The notes under the pieces were generated by a model. The model searched no databases. It saw nothing but the letters and a program-made list of their open reading frames with translations, and was not told the origin of the DNA. DNA of 64,000 nucleotides from Haliclystus octoradiatus (Eukaryota; Cnidaria; Staurozoa; Stauromedusae; Haliclystidae). Positions 21,601 to 33,023 of this stretch are shown here, piece after piece. Location: NCBI GenBank assembly GCA_916610825.1, contig OU744448.1:310001-374000 (forward strand), read 5' to 3'. The stretch's first letter is position 1, and every line of letters starts with the position of its first letter. A program made the position numbers and the translations under genes.

Positions 21601-24033
21601 CGTGCGCTGTGCTTTGAAAACCCATGTACACACACTGATTGTTCAACTAATGGCAGCCATCTTGCCTGCGTGGTAAGGACATGCGGGTCTTGCAGGGCAG
21701 AGTTTTACAACGAAAAGGGAAGCATCGTCATGTGCGGTCACAGAAGTTAGTATTTACATGCTGTAAATTTCGAGTGAGCTCGAAAGATGCTTTATAGCAG
21801 GAGAAATGATCATTTAAACCGTTCTACTATAACTTTGCACAGCCTTAGGCCTCGAAAGCGATGGAGATGATGAAGCGAAGAACAATAGTAAAGGTATCGT
21901 AAGCTTAATAATCATCTAGAGACATGGAATAAAAAATATCTTACAATATAAACTATTAATATGTCAATTAAGATTGCGATGGTACAGTTTGGGACCAATC
22001 ACCATGTACAGTATGCGCATGCGAGAAGGGTATCAGGCGATGTTGGATGAAGGCGTGCAGCCCCATTCCCATTGGTTGCTTCCCTTTGCCAGAGCCAAGA
22101 TTATGCTGTCCGAAAGTAGTTTGCCCGTATGGTGAGTGCATATGTCCGTTACCATGCATTTATCAGTGGCCGATGGGAATATCTTCTGCTGTTTAAATTG
22201 GATTTTGTTAACAGAAACACGATGTGTAGCAGACGGTGGCATAGATCGATGGCAGATTGACAAGTGCACCGAATGCAGATGTAGAAACAGGGTACTATCT
22301 TGTTTTTCAACCACATGCCGAATGCGTAGCCCAATGTCATCATCATTATTTTCACCTGGGGACCTGACAAGCAAAGGAAACAACACATGCTGTCCTTTTC
22401 ACCATCATAAAGGTAAAACGCAAAATAAAAATAGTAAAGTCAAATTGTGTTTCAGTCGTTACAAACGTAATCAGCAGTTGATATTTTTGTTTTCAAGGTT
22501 GCCTTGACAACACTGGTGAGCACAAAGCGGAAGGTTCTAGATGGAGACCAGATCCGTGTATGAAGTGTTCATGCCTCAAAGGCGACAGTGTGTGCGTCAT
22601 CACCGAGTGTCCTCTCCCGGGCCACGGATGTTATGAACGCCGTTCCAATAAGTACAAATGCTGCCCTGACATCATCTGCCCAGAAGGTAAATCTCTTCTC
22701 GTCTCCATCGTTTAATTGGCGATAAATAATATTCCTTAATTTGCTGTCATTGTTGTAGATATATCCCCGTGCTCACATCGATTGAAGGAACTTATGCTGC
22801 TAAAGTCTCCATCGAATGGTCACTGGCCACGGTGTGATTACAATGGAATGTATCATCATAGACAGTGTAATTCCATAACAGGATATTGCTGGTGCTCAAA
22901 TCCGTGGGGCGAGGCAGTGCGTGGTACAGCTGTGCAGTTTTCGTATCCATCGTGCCGTGAGTGATTTTGCCTTTGAGACGCCAATAAAGATTGATCAATT
23001 AATATTTCATATATTCTATGCCTCTGTCTTCTTGGTAGTTTATCAGCCATGCTATGATCATGTCTCCTTGGTTACAAATCATAGCCGTCACGTTCCACTT
23101 TGCAAATTGAATGGTTTCTATCATCCAAAGCAATGCCACAATGGAGAATGTTGGTGCGTTGACAAGTACGGCGTAGAAATAGCAGACAGTCGAAGTACGA
23201 GGAAAGAGAGGATCCCTTGCCGTAAGTATAATCTTCGATCGGGTTATCCGATTTCAATTAGCTGCAACATAATGTTGACGTGGTTTCTGTTTGTAAGCAT
23301 GCCGTGATCCATCGAAGTCGTTCTACAGACAGCACGGTGAAGTATTCAACATCAACGCATGCCATCGAAGTGTCTGCCAAGATGGATCCGTTCATCATAA
23401 ATCAAGCCAATGCGGCATAAGAACCCAATCGAAACATAATGGATGCAAGGCGATTCGATTGGCTTATTCATGTTGCCCCATCTACGAATGTTCAAATGGT
23501 AATTGGCAACCATCAGCGAGTCATTGCCTTTGTTGGTATAATTATATGACGTCATTTCCTATTCTTATTATTCAGAATGCATTGATAGTCGAGGGGTGTC
23601 ACGTGACATGAATGAGACATGGAACGAAGGCAACTGTCTTGTGTGTAAGTGTCATCAAATCAATGGCATACATTGCCACAGGAAGAAATGTCCTTTTGTA
23701 TTACCATTACAAAAAGGATGCAAAGTGGTGCCACGAAGTGACTCATGCTGCGGGACAATTGCATGTAGCGAGAGAGGTACATATAGCCATTGATTACAAT
23801 CAATCAAATTAAAAGTATCTACAATCAAGGCATTCATTATGTATAATCCGTACGTTATAGATTGTGTGTCCACAAACAGCATAATAGCTGATTGTCCCAT
23901 CCATCCATGCGAGGGCCTCAGATGTGGTAACTCTCCAAATGCAACATGCGTGGCTAGTTTCTGCAACAGATGTACTGCTACATTCATTGATCAAAATACG
24001 AAAAAGCCAGTGATTGATTGTGGAGTAATATAG
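15317..24033 (+). CDS. secreted mosaic protein: 8 WAP, 18 VWC-like, 2 Tg1, 2 Cys-rich modules
   Basis: I could join 33 exons into one 5895-bp frame (1964 residues plus stop). All exon lengths and phases agree, most introns are 65-90 bp, and nearly all are phase 1, so each exon is one symmetric module. Order: leader with hydrophobic stretch; five WAP or WAP-like; seven VWC; one WAP; six VWC; two WAP; a Cys-rich module; an acidic micro-exon; three VWC; two thyroglobulin type-1; two divergent VWC; a final Cys-rich module. WAP and Tg1 domains usually inhibit proteases and VWC repeats often bind BMP/TGF-beta ligands, so an extracellular regulator of proteolysis or growth-factor signalling is a reasonable inference. 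The first Met is in a 17-bp exon; the signal sequence is preceded by about 24 residues, so the start could instead be a downstream Met. Confidence 0.85.
15765..16918 (+). other. mosaic gene: WAP exons 3-7
   Basis: Exons 15765-15941, 16026-16175, 16261-16410 and 16497-16670 each encode an eight-cysteine WAP four-disulphide core with the central CC pair (KCCYDGC, KCCFDGC, KCCKIGC, KCCHLEC). Exon 7 (16766-16918) keeps only six cysteines (KCCGIESNRTC) and is a WAP variant. Exon 7 is best ended at a GC donor (TAG|GCGAGT). Confidence 0.85.
16993..18897 (+). other. mosaic gene: VWC exons 8-14
   Basis: Seven exons: 16993-17205, 17279-17482, 17560-17772, 17870-18064, 18142-18333, 18420-18620 and 18697-18897. 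Each shows the VWC pattern: Cys, a W near the middle, CxxCxC, then CP, and a closing CCPxxxC. Several begin with short linkers completed by phase-1 splicing. Confidence 0.85.
18969..19149 (+). other. mosaic gene: WAP exon 15
   Basis: An eight-cysteine WAP module (KKCCPVGCHALC) between the two large VWC blocks. To keep the next exon in frame it must end at a GTGAAT donor at 19150, giving the gene's one phase-2 junction. Confidence 0.75.
19243..21024 (+). other. mosaic gene: VWC exons 16-21
   Basis: Exons 19243-19439, 19665-19868, 19957-20178, 20249-20452, 20531-20734 and 20821-21024. Exon 16 lacks the usual first cysteine before the GDSWY motif; the other five are regular VWC modules. Confidence 0.85.
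21107..21496 (+). other. mosaic gene: WAP exons 22-23
   Basis: Exons 21107-21280 and 21350-21496 encode two further WAP modules (KKCCTNGCGRGC and WKCCFNGCYKQC). Confidence 0.85.
21575..21893 (+). other. mosaic gene: Cys-rich module exon 24 and acidic micro-exon 25
   Basis: Exon 24 (21575-21745) encodes a module unlike WAP, VWC or Tg1: CP, then CTHTDC, LACVVRTCGSCRAEF and a final VMCG. A related module closes the protein. Exon 25 (21843-21893) adds a 17-residue acidic linker. Confidence 0.75.
21973..22686 (+). other. mosaic gene: VWC exons 26-28
   Basis: Exons 21973-22131, 22215-22412 and 22498-22686. Exon 27 is divergent: its middle cysteine is replaced by a Ser-rich run, and it ends with a His-rich tail instead of CCPxxxC. 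Confidence 0.8.
22759..23221 (+). other. mosaic gene: thyroglobulin type-1 exons 29-30
   Basis: Exons 22759-22956 and 23039-23221. Both carry the Tg1 signature (QCNSITGYCWC and QCHNGECWC). They resemble the two domains of the small gene at 726-2184, which suggests exchange or duplication of modules between the neighbouring genes. Confidence 0.85.
23298..24033 (+). other. mosaic gene: exons 31-33, VWC-like pair and C-terminal Cys-rich module
   Basis: Exon 31 (23298-23498) is a VWC relative with altered spacing, exon 32 (23576-23776) a normal VWC, and exon 33 (23861-24033) repeats the exon-24 type module (HPC, NATCVASFCNRCTATF, VIDCG) before the stop. Confidence 0.8.
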
Positions 24034-24295
24034 ATAGTAGTAGTATATCATATCAACTGATAATACATGTATATACAGTGGCGATGACCATATTAGAAAA
24101 TGAGTTAATTAATGATTTACATACAACTTTTTCATTTCAAATACCACCGTCAATCGAGTGCATAACAGTAACTTTCTATTTGGTAAGTATAATCGGGACC
24201 GATTCTCTGACCGATTCATACATACATCCCGATCTCTAACGGGAACCAGATTTCGGACGAATGCGTCATACAGTATAAATAATTACTAGCTACAG
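24034..24295. other. gap between convergent genes
   Basis: A short AT-rich interval between the stop of the mosaic gene and the stop of the coiled-coil gene. No canonical AATAAA is obvious for either; TATAAATAAT near 24275 is the closest A-rich motif. Confidence 0.4.
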
Positions 24296-25746
24296 TCACA
24301 TAGATTCGTGGGAATTTCTCACGTTCCACCCTCTTGTGGGGCTTGTCTGCGGGGAGATCGAAGAGGGCTTTCCCCCATTGTTATAACCATCTGAGCCAGC
24401 TGATGTTTCTGTTGAGCCGTGTTGCAGCTTGGGTAACTTCTTCACAGCGGCCTTCTTGTTGATTGGTCCTTTTCGGGCGTCAATGATTCGTTGATTGTAG
24501 GGAATTCCATATTCTCTGTAATTGAATAAACAATTAAAAACCAATTCTCAATGCTAGATTCCAAATTATGATCGAGAATACGCCAATGAAGAAACGCACC
24601 TGTTTCTAGGATAGTCAAATGGCTTCTTCGTGTGTGGCGTCATCTTGGGCGGCTGCTGAATGGAAAATTAAACGTCACGACCATTTATATCGAATGCATC
24701 TCAAACGAATTAATTAACAAATCAATCCGCTACCTGATTAAGCTGCGTATAGCAATTCTCGACGTCCTCTTGCAACTTATGCCTTTGCTATAATGTAATA
24801 TTATTGTGAAAAATAGCATTGATCTTGGCTCGTTTTAATACATTTTAATTTACAAAAATAAAAATATGAAACATTTACCATTGACTCTTCGTTTAAACGC
24901 CACTCTAAATCTTTCAACTCGGAATCTAAATTAGTAGTTTCTTTCTCAAAAACCCTTTGAAGCCGTTTCACTTCTACCTGGAACAAATTAACATGTCGTA
25001 GACATGAAGATTACTACAATATATAATAAGAACATGGATATGTCAAAATCAAAGAATGCATTTGATGGTCGTGTTATATAATTATATACTGACGATGATG
25101 ATACCTCGTTTAGGTCGGCGAAATCGTCCACAGCCTCGTCCGTGTGATCTGAAAAACGCAATTTAGGATTGATCTGATAGTCTACATGATGAAATATTAG
25201 AAGCGTGCAGATATTAAATATAAATATCTCATTGATTAGAAGGTAACCTTGTATAGTGGCATCGATTTCCTTGAGTTTGTTTTGCATCTGATCGATTTGT
25301 TGCTGCATTGATGCGTTGATCTTTCGTTGTGAGTTATACCGCTCTTCCCATTCCCTATCTGGACATTTGGCACAGACAGAGAAAAATAACTGATTACAAA
25401 CAAAGCCTGACTGATGGGAAATGACATCCCGGCTGTAGGGATGAGACCCACCTTCGTTGCTGCGGCTAGTTGAAGCTTCTTTGGCTCTAGAAAGTGTTCT
25501 ATTCAAGTCGGGGATTGACTGAGCGAGCATATCCCTGCAAATGAGCGAAAAAGGAAAATCCAACAAATGCGATTCAATCATTCATCTCATAATGAAATAA
25601 TTGTAGGATAAGAGTTACGAATAAATTAGTCACCTCATATTTTCTTCTTCTTGTAAATCTTCTTCGAGGCGTCTCAATTCGCTATCGATCGATGACCGAT
25701 TGTCATCGAAATCGAAAGACTTTCTCTTGTCTTCACTGGTCACCAT
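24296..25746 (-). CDS. coiled-coil protein of unknown function
   Basis: About eight small exons with good splice sites. In coding order: 25746-25635 (MVTSEDKRKSFDFDDNRSS start and the acidic helix ELRRLEEDLQEEENM), 25536-25453, 25360-25250, 25150-25106, 24978-24880, 24790-24733, 24658-24600 and 24520-24296. The middle exons form a heptad-rich coiled coil (NSQRKINASMQQQIDQMQN, VEVKRLQRVFEKETTNLD). The C-terminal end is basic and unstructured, with PPKMTPHTKKPFDYPRNR joined to EYGIPYNQRI. Length is roughly 250 residues. No named family was recognised; a centrosomal, ciliary or cytoskeletal scaffold role would be only a guess. The stop lies 262 bp from the convergent mosaic gene. Confidence 0.7.
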
Positions 25747-26062
25747 TTTTGAAAATGAAAATAACAACATTCAAAGCATTCGAGGTTGCTATGGTAACGT
25801 TTACGTTATAAACACAAAAACTAAGCGGTGAATGTTATGGTAAAAAAAAACAATCATTTTGTAATAATAATAATAATCTGAGTTCTAACATCAACATTCA
25901 TAATGATAATATTATTTTAATAATAATTTGATATTGATAATCTGACTGTACAAAATTTATAATTTCTAGCAGCACCGCATCCATCCGGTTTCAACCATTC
26001 TAATCCATACTAGAATCATCAAATAGGATCAGATAATATTTATATTCATTAAAATAAGTATC
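25747..26062. other. gap between coiled-coil gene promoter and UBL3 3' end
   Basis: Contains the presumed promoter of the coiled-coil gene and a run of AAT-type repeats near 25863-25930. No gene was seen. Confidence 0.4.
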
Positions 26063-26068
26063 TTTATT
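26063..26068 (-). terminator. polyadenylation signal of UBL3
   Basis: AATAAA on the minus strand, about 35 bp after the UBL3 stop codon. Confidence 0.6.
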
Positions 26069-26102
26069 TTTAAAACGTCCACCATCCTGGTGAGGCTGTT
26101 GA

Positions 26103-26422
26103 CTACAGAACAGTGCAGCAACAACTCCTCTGCTGAGATTTGACATCGCATGTTGTATCGTCTGACAAGGGCTGAGGAAGATTTTCTCTAGCAATCATAT
26201 GCATAACTGTCCTCCGACCAGCGGCTAACTTTAACGCTAGAAAATGCAAAGGCATAAACAATAAACAATGTACATAAGACATCTTTTTTATTTTTTAATT
26301 AAAATATTTATTTAATAACGGGAAAGGTAGTAGAATTATATTTACATTGATATTTTATTACATATTTAAAAAAAGGACAATTCAAGAATTTTAATTACAA
26401 TTTAAGTTCAAAAAAATATTAA

Positions 26423-26454
<32 letters not shown>

Positions 26455-29400
26455 ATCTATGGCTAATTTACATTTGTACATTTGTAATTTATATTTGTTC
26501 TGGGAAAGACACACAGTGCATTGGTCATCTGTATGACGATGATGATATTCTTACGGATGTACAGCATAAGACAATGTTTGCTTCTGCAGTAATACCGTAC
26601 TCAACTTTTCATTATGTAAACAAATTGGAATGTCATCAAACGATATACCAAGCAAGAGAGCTGGGAGTAACTTTGATGAAAGTAACAAACATCTCGGTAA
26701 TTGTTAATTTTTGAGTACCTATTGTAATCATACTGACTAATGGCATTTTTAGAATTGTTAAAGTTTGTAGATTTCATCTCATTTATTATCACCATCATAG
26801 TTTATTGAGAATAGGCTCTAAGGAACCTTTAGGCTGTTACTAGATATAGATTTCATATTTTTCAATGTAGGTTTTTTAAATAACTTCGATACATGTCTGA
26901 GTATGACATACCAAGATAAATAGTGAATTCGCAAGGTGCAGTGGAGGTGTTGAACCGATCAAACAATAGAATCACAGCAAGACAGCTTTTACAAGAACAG
27001 TAATTTTACGGTCAAACCCTTCTTAGCTCAAATGCATATGCAATGGTCATAGAAACGGGAAAAAGATTACAACGTTGGTTATGATGTCTGAATTTTTAGC
27101 AAAGGTTTGTACTAGACATGTTTGGTGCTTCACCAAGACTTCCAGCTTTGTATTGATATTGGTCACGTGACTGCGCTTTGCGAATTCGAAACGGTGCAAT
27201 AAAAAGAAAACACATTGTAACTTATAGTTAATTGCATTGAACGTTTACAGGAATGTCAATCATCCCCTATTTCATCTTATCTTATAACAGCAGCCAAGTG
27301 TTACTATTAACCCTGGCCATTGCATGGGCCTTCTTCAAACAAGGAAACTGTAATGAAAATATTAGCTACATACCAGATAGCGTCACATTCTCGTGTAGGA
27401 ACCTGCCTTGATAAATGAGACGCAACACGTGATGATTTTCCACTGCCTCTCTTTCATGCTGCCACTCTATAGATGATAAAAAACAATTATAAAATGGTTG
27501 AATAAGATCAACAACACATATGACCACATGGTGAGGGGGTTTAGCTTTGCAAGTTCTGTGTGTGTTTCATCCGTTCTAGAACTTGTCGTGATATGTCAGC
27601 TGAGGATCAAAAGTGCTCATTTGGCGGATTTGCGCCATCTGAGGGGTTGCAATTAGACATGTGCCACATGCCCAGGCGGTACTCCACCTTACCAACGGCT
27701 GTTTTGTATTGGGGACATGTAACTTTTTAGCGAATGAAGTGATGCACTCATTACAAAAATTCAGAATGGCCAATCACAGCTTAGCATTGGTCTATTTTCT
27801 AACTTGTGAAATAATTTGTGACGTCTTTGTGAATTGAAAAGGCGTTAAAAATGATTCCCACATCGCGGCACATCGTTTTCCATGTAGATTACTACACCTG
27901 TTTTTCTTAAGTGGTCCATTGTATTCTGTTTATAAAATAGATGACACAACATTGCTAGCTCATCATTTCACTCGCTGAAATTTTACAAGGTCCGGATATA
28001 GAGCAGCAGAATAGTGGGCCTTGTGGAGCTAGGCTAGGTTGCAATAAGTATGCAGTTTGTTTAGTAAGCATTTAGGACGAGATTGGGGCTAGTAGCGTAT
28101 TGTTTGAGATATGATATTTCTTCCATTAGCCCTATCAGTGCAGGTATCAAGCGTGCTTGCTTTTGAATATACGTAAAATGCTGTGTAGCATTCAGCATTC
28201 AGTTGGATTGACAAATCAGAGACATATAAATTGAAGGTCGACCCCTGTGGCACACCAAAATAGATGATCTCAAAATTGTCAGAGAGTTTATCGTCGATTT
28301 GAACAGATTGATGTCGATCTGTTACACAATCCATTGATTTGAACAAATTGATGTCTATGTGTTAAGTAATGAAGGGTTACTGCACCGCAACCATGTTTGG
28401 GTTCTCTGATACCAACACACGGGATATTGGGAGACACGAGAAAGCATCAGAAAAACAAGAGCCCGTAGAGCGAGTGTTTTTCAGCTATCGAGTGTCTCCA
28501 AACATCCCGCGTGTTGGTCAGAGGACCCAACAAGGCTGCCATGCAGTAACCCTTTTGTGAAATGAAACATATTTTTACCATTTTTAAACGAATTTAACAT
28601 AAATGATTTGACTGATTAGATCAATTTTCTCCTATAAATCTTCACGCCTTCGTCATATTTTGCCTTTCTTCAAATCACAGATCCAGAGTTCTACTTTTGA
28701 AACACTTTCGATTCTTTTGAACGCTATGATTTTGATCTGTCTTGTTTCTCATTTCTGCTTTGTCGCAAGCTTTTGCCGGTTTTGTAGGGCATTTTTGTCT
28801 CGGAATAGCCATCATAACCAAACAAATGATGCAAAGAAGAAGAATGCCTTGAATTATAATACTGTACTCTGAAATATATATCATCAACAATGTTAATAAT
28901 GCAATTTTTTTATTTGCAATTATTTAGAAATTTTGGATGTTTTTTCTCTCGTGATGTCCAAGTTGTTTTGGCTTGCGTGATCCAAATACGGAAGTAAGCC
29001 AATCAAATCATTAGAACAGCATTCGAAAATTTATCGAGTTTTACAATTAATTTTCCAATTCAAAAAACTTTCAAAAAATCCCATGAGGTGCTAAATTTGA
29101 AAAGATTTTGAAAAATTCTCAAACAGCATCATTGTCACTTAACGATTTTCATGGCTTTTATCAAATCATCTCCAATGTCCTTTTATGAAGTCAGATATAT
29201 TTGAAGCAAGCAATGATTAAGCGTCAATATTTTCAATTAGTTGCTTCAACACAAGACGTTTCTATAGACATATCTTGGAGAGAGCAGGTAGGATTGAGAT
29301 TGGTCTATAGCTATTCTCGTCAACAGGTTGGTAAATCTTGGGAATGGGGACATTCAAGCGATCTTCCACAGTTTTGGAAATTTAGATTCCCCAATAGAAG

Positions 29401-32400
29401 TGTTGATGATGAGCATAAGTGGTCCTGAAATGTATTCAATTGAAAGCTTGATAAACTTGACTGGGATAATATCTGCACCCGTTGAACTTTCAGATCGGAG
29501 ACTCTTGATTTCTTCAAATACTTCATATAAGATGGCTGAACCAGAGGCGGAAACAGGTCGTAGTACAAAAGAGTTGTCTTCCTTTTAGGGCAAGGAGTCG
29601 ATCAAGTGCAGCAAATTCTGTTTTGTCAGAGTCGTTACTGGCCCTGGTGTCGTATTAGCTGTTGTAATAAAGTGTTTCTTTAAAACGCTTGGATTATCTC
29701 TTAAAGGTTTTCGATTTGGATGTAATGCCCTTTGGATGACTTGCCACACTTCTTTCGGTCTTTTGAAGATAAGGCCCTAACCATAAATTGTATTTTGTTT
29801 TGTTTATTTCACACATGCCTCCAAGGATTCCCGTCATTTTTCGTATGTTATCCTTTCTATGTAAATCTCATAGAAGGTCCATGTCTTGTTATGCAGTCAG
29901 TGACAATTGAGTTTAACGCATCCACCATATCATCAAGAGATTGGAGACCATATCTGCAGCCTCATTGTGTATGTAATTGTAGAGTGGTTTGAGCCTGGTT
30001 ACAGTCATACATGCAAATATTACATCCTGAACATCACTTACAGTGGGGCATGGTATTGTACCAGATTGAGTTACCTTCTTGGAATGATTAGTTATCATAT
30101 GTTGGTTGCTTGGTAGCTCCTAGTCCTAGCAGCTGTTTTATTTGGTTTCATAAGGCCAACATCACATCCCTTGTTAGTATTAATACACTCAGTGACATGT
30201 AACCGTCACTTAGAAGTAAGATAAGGTGCGGTATCCAAAGCTGAATCCGCCACACAAAATGCGCAAATATCTAAAAATCAAAGTTACTTGTCTCTATATA
30301 CAGTATTCATAATTGATGGACTTTTTCTGCTGCGAAATACAGCATTATATTCTGGCATTGCTACGTACTCAATCAATGCAGGTTGTCATTAAATATGTTA
30401 CCATAATTATGTGGGGGGTATTGCTGAATCATATGCTTGAATTCGTTGAGGGTAGATGATGTCATAGATTGTGTGTGTAATCAAGTGACTAATTATCAGA
30501 TGGTTGGATGATTTATAAGATGTTTTGTGATTGGCTGAATTGTGATGATGTAGATCAAGGGTCTGAACACATATGAAAAGGAAGGATGGTAAAAAGACAT
30601 CAAGTCCATGTTGTGTAAAATAGAATGTATAAAAATGTCTGAGTAAATTCACTCCCTATACAATCCTCCTCCTTAGAGATTTTGATCATATTTGGTAAGA
30701 TAATTTAATTGCAAGATTCTTTTTTATCAACAGCAGCAAAAGTGAACCATAAACAAAGATGCAAAACCTTGTAAGATTGTCTTGTAAGATTGCAGGAGTA
30801 TGTCCAGTAATGAATAAATATTTTGCACAATTGGATCCAAGAAAGCTGTAATCGCATGGTATTTCAGATTCTAAATTCTAGGTAATTATAATTATCAAAG
30901 TCAGAATGAAATGAAAAAACATGAAAAAGAAAAGCAGAGAACAATTTGAAGCATGTGACCATACTCCATTGTAATAATTGCAAGGGCATTCATCTATTTG
31001 AAATCATAATTAGATAATAGGCCTAAAAATAATTTTATAGGTAACACAAATATTTTGACAGGATAGACACTTCAGTGTGAATCACTGTTATCAACCTGTG
31101 TCCTGAATAAAATTAAAATGGAAAGAACAAATATTTTTAAATTAAAATAAATTAAAATTAAGTTGAACAAATAAAGCAAAATTTTATGGCACATAATTAT
31201 TGAGCTCTAAGGATCATTGAAATGCTTAAAATTGTTGTTGATTAGTAATTTATTTTTATCAAATGAAGTAGTTTTTCTTATTTCAAGGGCTAGCTTGTTG
31301 TAAGTTTAAACATTACATCTGCTGCGTTGCTAGACAGTAACGTCTGCGTGGGTATGAAATTTTGAATTTTGTCATTTCAAATAGACAGGATTTACGTACC
31401 TAATTAACGTCATCATGTCTGTCTAGATAATACTCACCGATTGGCCAGTTATGGTAAATGGTTTCTGCAATTGCGCCAGCAGAACAGGAAATATGAAAGA
31501 GAAACTCTGCCGTCTTTCCATTGACTAACAACAACCTCAAACAAAGCTGTAACACATCAAACAATGCACCAACATTAAATCAAAATAAATCACACAGAAA
31601 CGGGGTGAAATAAAACGTCACATGTTGCATAGGTCGAAGCATGCTGCGAAGTGGCACACAATCAAAAATGATTATACAACCTAAAATATAATAGGCCTAA
31701 TGATAATAATAGAATGATATGAAAATTGAATGCGAAAAGTACTAAACTCGGGAGACGGAGACCGGATATCGAGTATAGAAAATGGAAATTTGTTTGTTTT
31801 GCATCTAAAAATCACTTTAACTTCGTCAACGTTACTCTAAAAGAAGAGTTTAAAAGTGAAATAACACAAACAGCGAAAAGGTTTAATGTCACTTTTGAAT
31901 AATCTAATACCATCGATTATATGTGACAGCGAATGTCGTTAATTAATATGAAGCAGTCCAGTATGTTCAGATGTCAAAGCCAAAAGATAGAGACGCTCAC
32001 TACAAATTCATAGATAAATAATTATGTCGTTCTCTAAGCTAAGCTTTGAGCAAAGCATTCACGAGAATAGAAAGAGAACTGACTGTTCCAACAAACAAAC
32101 AAACTTCAGCCTATTAGATAATAGCAGATTTTATCATTTATAAAAAAGGAGGACAAGCACACTTAGTTCCATCATTAGTCAGCAGCCAGTAATCCGACGC
32201 ATGAGATGAACGAAAATGATATAAATTCAATGAAATTGCTAGACAGGTACATAGGAAAGATAAGGGTTTAGGTTTTGAAGCAAAACACTTTTTCAAGTTC
32301 AATTGACAAATTCGTCAACATTCGAGATAGTTCTGTGCTGTTCAGGAGCTCAAGACAGTAACATAATCCAAGTTCACAATATTGCCGTGGTCAAAAGGGC

Positions 32401-32530
32401 AATAATAAGCATTGACAAAAATATACAATCTGCCTGGAATTAATACAAGTCACCTTAAAGCCTATCAAAAAGCCTTTACCTTATCTAAAGGTATTTCTTC
32501 GCCAGGATAGTGGCGAACTTTTTCTCCCAT
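26103..32530 (-). CDS. UBL3: UBL3, membrane-anchored ubiquitin-fold protein
   Basis: Four small exons spread over 6.4 kb: 32530-32480, 31546-31438, 27466-27374 and 26236-26103. The joined frame is exactly 128 residues. It reads MGEKVRHYPGEE, then the ubiquitin-fold strand LRLLLVNGKTAEFLF, the helix ending ETIYHNWP, LRLIYQGRFLHENVTL, and RRTVMHMIARENLP, which follow vertebrate UBL3 closely. The C-terminus is CCCTVL: a CaaX prenylation box (CTVL) preceded by cysteines that could be palmitoylated, as in the family. UBL3 is a lipid-anchored plasma-membrane protein involved in sorting proteins to small extracellular vesicles. Intron 2 (27467-31437) contains a decayed LINE. No single exon is long enough to stand out by itself; the splice sites are GT-AG throughout. 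Confidence 0.93.
26423..26453. repeat. (CTAT)n microsatellite
   Basis: About eight tandem CTAT units in UBL3 intron 3. A shorter block of the same unit occurs near 39234-39254. Confidence 0.9.
28010..29990 (-). mobile_element. decayed CR1/jockey-type LINE in UBL3 intron 2
   Basis: Minus-strand pieces of a reverse transcriptase with many lesions. Around 29580-29770 is the pre-RT region (KEVWQVIQRALHP, KKHFITTANTTPGP). Around 29350-29560 is the RT start (SLRSESSTGADIIPVKFI, then FPKLWKIA). Around 28090-28350 are VQIDDKLSD and the GVPQGS...LYVSDL block, and near 28030 the NLVLNA..TNCILIAT motif. These are standard landmarks of CR1/jockey-type LINEs. It is a different family from copies A and B at 8-14 kb and much older. 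Confidence 0.75.
28373..28552. repeat. 180-bp inverted-repeat element inside the decayed LINE
   Basis: Arms of about 63 bp (28373-28435 and 28490-28552) are inverted copies with roughly 75-80 percent identity, beginning GGGTTACTGCA. It resembles a small foldback MITE that inserted into the LINE remnant. No target duplication could be confirmed. Confidence 0.6.
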
Positions 32531-32950
32531 CACGCCTAAACAGTTGTCATCAGACCGAAACTTTGTTGACATTAACGAGACGAAACTATGTTCTCCATTA
32601 CTATAAAACCATACGCTATATATGCGAAGAGCATAAGAGTATCATAAACAATATAAAATGAACCGTGGAATAACTAAAACCCTTAGATAAAAAGCTCTTT
32701 CACTTCGTAGTAATGTAGACCGCTTCGTCAGTCTGGTCGAGACAGGAGCGAAAAAATGAAGTCTATTGGAAACGATGATGTCATGGGGCAACCTCGTGCC
32801 CAGGATTTATTTATTTTATTAACTGCTGCAGAAATAAGACGCACAGTCAAAATGTTGCATCACGCAAGCGATTTTACTAGCACCAACAAACTCAAATGCT
32901 TCAAAGTAAAGGTAGAAAAAACGCAATTAATTTAAAAATAAATAAAAATA
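32531..32950. other. UBL3 upstream region
   Basis: Likely UBL3 promoter and 5' UTR. An A/T-rich run at 32920-32950 gives oligo-T on the minus strand just past the tRNA gene, a suitable RNA polymerase III stop. Confidence 0.4.
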
Positions 32951-33023
32951 TGATCTTACCCGGGCTCGAACCGGGGACCTTGTGCGTGTAAAGCACACGT
33001 GATAACCACTACACTACAAGACC
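32951..33023 (-). tRNA. tRNA-Val (anticodon UAC)
   Basis: A 73-nt minus-strand gene with all cloverleaf parts. The internal box A (TAGTGTAGTGG) and box B (GGTTCGAGCC) are intact. The anticodon stem-loop is TGTGCTTTACACGCACA with TAC at the anticodon, and the discriminator base is A. The acceptor stem GGTCTTG/TAAGATC closes with two G-T wobbles. No intron. An oligo-T run follows as terminator. Confidence 0.95.

Noticed and set aside
17056-24033. Tandem similar units spaced about 280 bp apart, first considered as a tandem repeat array
   Set aside because: The similarity is at protein level (VWC/WAP domains) with GT-AG introns between units, so it is a multi-exon gene and not a satellite or CRISPR-like array.
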